NCBI RefSeq assembly: GCF_025566965.1
Contig: NZ_JAOQJL010000006.1
Location: 73,917 to 137,916, forward strand
Direction: 5' to 3'
Source of the DNA: Blautia_A ammoniilytica
Lineage (GTDB): Bacteria; Bacillota; Clostridia; Lachnospirales; Lachnospiraceae
DNA length: 64,000 bases
The first letter of the stretch is position 1, and every line of letters begins with the position of its first letter. The notes beneath the pieces were generated by a model that saw only the letters and a list, made by a program, of their open reading frames with translations, did not search any database and was not told the DNA's origin. Position numbers and translations under genes: made by a program. Positions 58,490 to 64,000 of this stretch are shown piece by piece.

Positions 58490-61400
58490 TTATTTAACGG
58501 TTACTTTGATCTTACAGGTTTTATTCCCTGATTTTACTGTGATCACTGCAGTGCCGGCCTTTTTACCTGTGATCACTCCATTTTTAGCAGCCTGGGCAAC
58601 CTTCTTGTTGGAGGAAGTATATGTTGCCTTCTGAAGACTTGTCACAGGTGCAACTGCTGCCTGCAGCTTCAACTTCTTGTTCCTTCCAAGCTTTACGCTC
58701 TTTGCAACCTTCTTGCCTGTAGCAGCATTGGTAACTGTCAAAGCAGTAGTCTTTACTGCCTTTTTCTGTACCTTTACCTTGAACCATACAGAATATCCGC
58801 TTTTCAGTTTCACTGTGATCACTGCAGTACCGGCTGCCTTGCCTGTGATCTTCCCTTTATTACTTACTGCTGCAACCTTTGGTTTGCTGCTAACAAAACG
58901 TTCAACACTGTCGCCCTTTGCCAGACCACTTACCTTCACAGTATAAGACTGTTTTACCTTCAGAGGAACCGTTTTCTTTGCCCCAACAGACATGGTAAGT
59001 GTTGCAGGCAGTGCAGGAATTTCCTGTACGTTCAGTTCTTTCTGGCATACCGTACATTTCTGTACCTTCTTTCCTGCCACAAGAGCAGTTGCCTCCTGAA
59101 CCACTGTCCATTCTCCTGCCTGATGGTTACCTGTTGCAGGAATCACTGTCTGGGTCGTTTCAGCACAGGTTGCACACTTAAGAACCTTGTATCCATTCTC
59201 ACTGCAGGTAGCAGCCTTGCCTCCGATTTCCACTGTATAGCTGTGGTTTCTGGTTGCAGGGATCACTGCCTCTACCGGTGTGTTACACTTAATACATGTA
59301 GTCTTTTTCAGACCTGTCTCTTTACAAGTTGGCTCCTTTACAGTAACCCATCCGTTTTCATTTGGCACATGAGCTGTACAAATATCACTGTCCTGATTTT
59401 CTTCAGTAAAGATATAATCACTAAGAGAACTGATAAGGAAAGTAACGGTCATGTCCTTTTCCTCATAATCAAATGGCAGTTCTTCCCTTGTTCCATCCCC
59501 CAGTACGTGGATCAGCTTCATATTATCTGGATCCATTCCATCCGGGATCGGCATTGTTACACGGATTGGTGCAGATGGCTGGATGTTTTCTTTTCCTTCC
59601 ACTACCTGGTTATTATTTTTTGTATCCACTACAGACAGCTTAATACTAAGTACCAGACTGTTACCTGGTGTATAACCGTAAGTATTACCTGATTCCTTTA
59701 CTGTCAGCTTGGCTGCCAGTACCTGATCCTGGCTGGTTCCGGCAGACGCAGCATCCAAAGCAGTAAGCGCTGCTCCTGTAACCTGGATCTTGCCTACCTT
59801 ATCTGTTACATCTGTAAGGGTATCTGTAACATTCTCATTGGCCATTATTGCCAGCTTCTCTGATATTGGAAGAACATTATTCAAGTTGCCTCTGGAAGCC
59901 AGTTCTTCATTGTCAATAGAAATGAGGTCTTTTACAGAATCATTGATGCGTTCCTTCTGCTCTTCTGTTAATTCCTCTGTATCTTCATCAATGTTTTCCA
60001 GAATTTCTTCCAGCGTACTGTCGATTTCATCCATCTTATCCCCTATTTGGTCTTCTGACTGATATTCATGAATGTTGACAGTTCCAATATCTGTGCAGAT
60101 CAAATGCTGGTCATCCGGATCAATTCCTACAACAAATCCCCCGTTAAACCCAACATAATAGGTGATCCCCTCTGTCAGGTTATATCTTACAGTACAATCG
60201 GAAGTGTTCACTATTTCCCGCTGAGCTACAGGCTTTTTGCCTTCCATAGCATAGATAACCGGCCGCAGTGCCGGATCAAACACATACGCACCTGTGTGAT
60301 CCGGTGTGAAGGTATACCAGGCATTACGATACTGTAATGGATTTTTTATATTTTCGTTGGTGCCCATTTTTAAAGTGCCAAGAACCATCTGATCTACAGG
60401 CAATACCTGGATCATGCAGTCTTCTTCATTTTCGATGGTCAGCTGATCAAAGGTATTGACATAAATCACTGCTTTATAAGTTCCTGCAGGATAGTGTGCG
60501 GAAGAATCTGTATCCACACTGACTTTTTCTGCATGCAGCTCGTAGATGTTGCCCACTGTATCCCGATTATCCTCACTGGTGCGGATTTCCACATTTTCTG
60601 TTGTGTCATCCTGATATGTAACATGTAAGGTACCAAGCAGATAGAACACATCTACATACGCTGCCATCTTGTTGTCCAGTTTCCACTTTACAGAAGCTTT
60701 TTTTACTGCCTTCATATATGTAAGTTTCAGATTGAAAACATTGGCGTACATGTCATCGCCTTCGTCGTCATAGCCAATTAATACCTTTCCACTGAAACCA
60801 ATGTAATAGGTTGTACCCTGCACCAGATCGTAGGTTTTATAACTGTCTGCATTCATAGACGGACGGATCAGATCCTCAAAATCATCCAGCAACTGGTAAA
60901 CACTGACATTACCAAATTCAGCATTCCCATCCTTTGTATCAATCCCCAAATTGAATTTCCCGGATGCCGGTGCTGTAAATCTGTACCAGCAATATTTACC
61001 TGCAGGGCTGTTCACTCCATTATTGATCCCTACCGTAAGCTCTGCAAGCTGTGAAACTGCTTTCACCTGGAAGGTGTATGTCTGATCCATAGTTGTGATC
61101 TGCTTTCCGTTGCAGCTTATAAGGATCTTATAGGTTCCTGCCTTCAGGCTGTTCCCAGGTGCCACTTCTATGCCATCTTCCACATCACATCTTTGCAGTT
61201 TGTAGGTATAAACACATCCGTAATCTTTATCAACCGCCTCTCTGTTATCTCTGCCGTTAAAGGTAAATTTTTTCTCTGTATCGTCTGCATAATGAACAGT
61301 TAATATACCATTCAGATACACCACATCCAGCCGTTCTGTGTAATCCATGCTGCCAAGCTCCAGGCTTGCAGAAGTAATGTCAGACGCCTCCTTTTTCTTT

Positions 61401-63664
61401 GTGATGGTAAGATCACACACAGTCTCGGACACATCATCCATCCCGCCATATCCAAGGCCTATGTAATAGGTTTTTTTCCCCTCAAGAGTGTAAACCTGAT
61501 CTCTATCATCGGTTTCTCCCCAAGCAATGTCTGTGTAACCATTTCCAAAATCTTCACGGACTACAGAAGAAACCTCTTTGCTGCCATGGATCACATAATT
61601 TCCTGCATCCTTTGTTGTAAAACGATACCATGCATATTGTTGATTGCTGGTAGTCTTATAGAATTTTACATCCTTATTTTCTCCTTCATGAAGCTCTGTA
61701 AGTTCCCTCAAAGCCTTCACATGAATGGTATATTCTTTATCCAGGGGCAGGGGCTTGCCGTTACATTTTACGATCAGTTTGTAAGTACCTGCGGGCAAAA
61801 AAGCACCCATCGCATACTCTTCTCCCTCTTCGTCTAAAATATCCTGGAAGTATTTGCTGTATTTATTTCCAAGAGAGTCTGTCCTTTCATCAAAACCCAG
61901 ATTCTCTGTATTTCCGTCACTGAATATAACATGAAGAACACTTTCTGACTGCAAGGTATTGGACCAGCGTTCTGTAAACTCTGTACGATACAAGGTTGTG
62001 CTTGCAGACTGCACATGGGGAACCAGTTTAATCTGCAGGTCTGCCTTATTTGCATATTTATGATACCCATTCTCATCAATACCTGTGTACAGATGGTCAG
62101 AAAATTTCAGATAATAAGTAGTTCCTGCTGTCAGCTCATAAGTCCGTCCAAGCCCGGTATCCTTATTATCATCCTCTGAAACAGCGCTCAGTGCATCACT
62201 GTTCGCATAACTGGAAGAATCCTCTTTTTCCGGATAAACCCAGCTGTTGATGGACATAGGATATATTTTGTATGTACCGTCTTTTCCAGGAGTAAACTGA
62301 TACCAGTAGTTCCTTCCTGAACAGCCCTCTATATCTGCATTGGAACCGGACTGCAAAGTACGTACTTTCTTTAATGGGATCACCCGGATATCATATCCAT
62401 CATATCCATTCTTCTGGCCCACAGTCTGGCCGTTACAGGTAAAGTATATTTTGTATTCTCCTGCTTCCAGCTCAACTTCGCCTCTAGACATACCATCATT
62501 TGTTATGATATACTCTGAAAAATTATTTCCATATTTGTCATACACACTGTAGCCATTATACTCAAGGTCATAAGATGTTCCGTTATCATAATTTATATGT
62601 ACCTTTGCGCCGCTGAAAGAGACCGCATCCTGATTCGCCACAAATTCCTTCTGCACATTTGTATCATCTACTTCAACAGACGAAATCCCCGGAATCTGAT
62701 AGATTTTCATCTGGGAAGCCGTATTTGATGAATGATACCCGTCATCATCATAAATGCCGATGTTACCAGTGAAGTCCACATAATATGTTTTCCCTTCCGT
62801 AAGCGGATAAGCAACGCTGGTAAAATCATGAGGGTGTGTAAACAGCCGGTCAATTTCGGTAAGTCTGTCACCATTCTCCTCTATCACCCGTACAGAATCG
62901 CCTACTGGTTCAAAAACATAAATACCCGTTTGGGGAGCTGTGATCTGATACCAGGAATCCCTTCCGTCTGATGGACTTGCAATATCATAATTCTTATCAC
63001 CTACAGTAAGCTTTGGTGCTTCACTTCTGGGCTTTATGGTGATCGAACGGATCCCCTCTGTCACTGTAACATCCGGTCTTCCCATCCCACGGATATCTTT
63101 GCCTGTAAGAACCAGGTCATATGTACCTGCAGCCAACATACCACTTACCGGCTGTCCATCTTTTTCATAAGTATAGGTCCACTGATATCCCTTAGCATTA
63201 TCTTCAACTGTAGAGCTGTACTGGTTAAATGTGAGCGTTGTTGTAAAATCATCCCCGTAAGTAATATGCAGCACCGCACCTACGATCCTGCATGGAGCAG
63301 TAAGATTTTCATAAAATTCAGTCTGTGCATGAAGCATATCTATAGACACAGATACTACCTGGTCTACGTCCACCTGACCATCAGCCAGGACAGGATCTGT
63401 CCCCTGGACAGTGGCTCCATCTGAAAAATCAGAGAGCTGATCTGCCTCTGCTTCCGGCTCCTCTGCCACATCCTTCACAACTTCGCTTTCCAGATCCTGT
63501 GCGTCCTCTACTTCCGGTTCTGCAAAGTCATTTTCTGCTTCCACATCTGTGAAAACACTCTCTTCTCCTATGCTTTCTGCAAATACAGATGCAGGTGCAG
63601 AAGTCACCAGCATTGCAGCCGTTAAAAGCACGGAACATACTCGTGATATCAAACGATTTTTCAT
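58490..63664 (-). CDS. Very large secreted surface protein with five PPC/Ig-like repeats, CxxC modules and two Big_2 domains
   Basis: A 1724-residue exported protein. The signal peptide (MKNRLISRVCSVLLTAAMLVTSAPASVFA) is followed by an acidic segment to about 95. Five repeats of about 190 residues each pair a WYxFT...GxYxF...LxxGxTYYxxF module (pre-peptidase C-terminal-like) with a beta-sandwich containing VxYxDGT and AGTYKxxxxCNGK. After a helical linker come two Cys modules (CKETGLKKTTCIKCNT; CSENGYKVLKCATC) ending VIPAT, a third with CTVCQK, and two Big_2-like Ig domains (SSKPKVAAVSNKGKITGKAA; SSNKKVAQAAKNGVITGKKA). No LPxTG motif or membrane anchor is seen. An adhesin or substrate-binding surface protein is likely. 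Strong promoter at 63701-63729. Confidence 0.82.
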   Translation of the reverse strand: MKNRLISRVCSVLLTAAMLVTSAPASVFAESIGEESVFTDVEAENDFAEPEVEDAQDLESEVVKDVAEEPEAEADQLSDFSDGATVQGTDPVLADGQVDVDQVVSVSIDMLHAQTEFYENLTAPCRIVGAVLHITYGDDFTTTLTFNQYSSTVEDNAKGYQWTYTYEKDGQPVSGMLAAGTYDLVLTGKDIRGMGRPDVTVTEGIRSITIKPRSEAPKLTVGDKNYDIASPSDGRDSWYQITAPQTGIYVFEPVGDSVRVIEENGDRLTEIDRLFTHPHDFTSVAYPLTEGKTYYVDFTGNIGIYDDDGYHSSNTASQMKIYQIPGISSVEVDDTNVQKEFVANQDAVSFSGAKVHINYDNGTSYDLEYNGYSVYDKYGNNFSEYIITNDGMSRGEVELEAGEYKIYFTCNGQTVGQKNGYDGYDIRVIPLKKVRTLQSGSNADIEGCSGRNYWYQFTPGKDGTYKIYPMSINSWVYPEKEDSSSYANSDALSAVSEDDNKDTGLGRTYELTAGTTYYLKFSDHLYTGIDENGYHKYANKADLQIKLVPHVQSASTTLYRTEFTERWSNTLQSESVLHVIFSDGNTENLGFDERTDSLGNKYSKYFQDILDEEGEEYAMGAFLPAGTYKLIVKCNGKPLPLDKEYTIHVKALRELTELHEGENKDVKFYKTTSNQQYAWYRFTTKDAGNYVIHGSKEVSSVVREDFGNGYTDIAWGETDDRDQVYTLEGKKTYYIGLGYGGMDDVSETVCDLTITKKKEASDITSASLELGSMDYTERLDVVYLNGILTVHYADDTEKKFTFNGRDNREAVDKDYGCVYTYKLQRCDVEDGIEVAPGNSLKAGTYKILISCNGKQITTMDQTYTFQVKAVSQLAELTVGINNGVNSPAGKYCWYRFTAPASGKFNLGIDTKDGNAEFGNVSVYQLLDDFEDLIRPSMNADSYKTYDLVQGTTYYIGFSGKVLIGYDDEGDDMYANVFNLKLTYMKAVKKASVKWKLDNKMAAYVDVFYLLGTLHVTYQDDTTENVEIRTSEDNRDTVGNIYELHAEKVSVDTDSSAHYPAGTYKAVIYVNTFDQLTIENEEDCMIQVLPVDQMVLGTLKMGTNENIKNPLQYRNAWYTFTPDHTGAYVFDPALRPVIYAMEGKKPVAQREIVNTSDCTVRYNLTEGITYYVGFNGGFVVGIDPDDQHLICTDIGTVNIHEYQSEDQIGDKMDEIDSTLEEILENIDEDTEELTEEQKERINDSVKDLISIDNEELASRGNLNNVLPISEKLAIMANENVTDTLTDVTDKVGKIQVTGAALTALDAASAGTSQDQVLAAKLTVKESGNTYGYTPGNSLVLSIKLSVVDTKNNNQVVEGKENIQPSAPIRVTMPIPDGMDPDNMKLIHVLGDGTREELPFDYEEKDMTVTFLISSLSDYIFTEENQDSDICTAHVPNENGWVTVKEPTCKETGLKKTTCIKCNTPVEAVIPATRNHSYTVEIGGKAATCSENGYKVLKCATCAETTQTVIPATGNHQAGEWTVVQEATALVAGKKVQKCTVCQKELNVQEIPALPATLTMSVGAKKTVPLKVKQSYTVKVSGLAKGDSVERFVSSKPKVAAVSNKGKITGKAAGTAVITVKLKSGYSVWFKVKVQKKAVKTTALTVTNAATGKKVAKSVKLGRNKKLKLQAAVAPVTSLQKATYTSSNKKVAQAAKNGVITGKKAGTAVITVKSGNKTCKIKVTVK

Positions 63665-63700
63665 GTTGTTCCTCTCCCTCTTGTGATTATTATTATTTTA

Positions 63701-63729
63701 ATTGTATTGAAAAGATAAATATATGTCAA
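63701..63729 (-). promoter_or_regulatory. Strong sigma-A promoter of the large surface protein
   Basis: TTGACA (63724-63729), 17-bp spacer, TACAAT (63701-63706) on the minus strand. Confidence 0.8.
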
Positions 63730-63826
63730 TAAAATCCATCATAAAACCCTATATAAATTCCATAAACCACAACATAAAAAGTAATAAAATCCCATATAAA
63801 CTCTATAAAACTCCATAAACCCCAAC
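63728..63826. repeat. Two imperfect direct repeats upstream of the surface protein promoter
   Basis: Copies at 63728-63773 and 63783-63826 both begin AATAAAATCC and end CCATAAACC(A/C)CAAC, with similar A/T-rich middles. They lie directly upstream of the -35 box and could bind a regulator. The rest of 63827-63920 shows no coding or other clear signal. Confidence 0.5.
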
Positions 63827-63921
63827 ACAAAAGTCGCATAATTTCACAAAAACCCACATGCCTTCCCCTGGTATACTTATGGAGCTGTCGGTAAATAACG
63901 TTTTTTAGAGTTGACAGCAAC

Positions 63922-63985
63922 AAACAAAAATATCCTGACAGTTACAGAACTTTCTGGCTCTGCAACTTGTTCAGGATATTTTTAT
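63922..63985. terminator. Bidirectional terminator at the right edge
   Basis: Arms AAAAATATCCTGA (63926-63938) and TCAGGATATTTTT (63971-63983) flank a structured loop (ACAGAAC...CTGGCTCTG). It probably ends a gene beyond the window. Confidence 0.75.
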
Positions 63986-64000
63986 TTTGATAAATACTTT

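Overview
The window looks like a chromosomal segment of a gut Lachnospiraceae bacterium (low-to-mid GC Firmicute, Blautia/Ruminococcus-like). Supporting signs are DUF3877 and DUF4317 proteins, the YesM/YesN-type two-component pairs, strong AGGAGG ribosome sites and a large Ig-domain surface protein. Genus is an inference. Nearly everything is read on the minus strand. The exceptions are an asparaginase (25.9 kb), a DUF4317/HAD pair (36.7-38.7 kb) and a membrane protein (56.2 kb). No rRNA, tRNA, CRISPR array, complete insertion sequence or prophage was seen. A run of 288 N (20471-20758) interrupts the 3' end of metQ.

0-4 kb: end of a Gfo/Idh/MocA oxidoreductase, a CobW-type GTPase lacking its CxCC motif, an LD-carboxypeptidase and a DUF3877 protein. 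A 670-bp non-coding stretch follows. It holds an antitoxin-like small RNA cassette without a toxin and a strongly folded ~270-nt element that resembles an orphan HEARO/omega-RNA. Two small membrane proteins come next. 4-9 kb: a complete BMP-family nucleoside ABC transporter (bmpA-nupOPQ). 9-20.4 kb: a sugar utilisation island of lacI regulator, ATPase, permease, binding protein, YesN regulator, sensor-less YesM kinase, a degenerate RbsA-like twin ATPase, a YihS-like sugar isomerase and rpiB.

20.4-25.6 kb: metNIQ methionine importer, a LysR regulator and azlCD branched-chain amino-acid exporter. 25.9-36.4 kb: ansA, then an mglBAC galactose-type importer followed by its own YesN/YesM pair and two extra binding proteins (one membrane-anchored, one lipoprotein), arranged like a three-component sugar sensor. 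36.7-46.7 kb: DUF4317 and Cof-type phosphatase, a PrsA-like lipoprotein, and an operon of two CobW GTPases (one His-rich, one fused to a YcgQ/DUF1980-like domain) with pth and mfd.

46.5-64 kb: a small conserved protein, glycogen branching enzyme with a GH13 glucosidase, and an envelope operon (NodB-like protein, FKBP/trigger-factor lipoprotein, nagA, PgdA-like deacetylase). A membrane protein, a DUF1934 protein, murI and a 1724-residue secreted repeat protein complete the window.

Recurring themes are sugar import tied to dedicated two-component systems, transport binding proteins with plain signal peptides instead of lipoboxes, low-complexity repeats in exported proteins, and metal-handling GTPases. 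Strong sigma-A promoters with 17-18 bp spacing and intrinsic terminators mark most transcription units.
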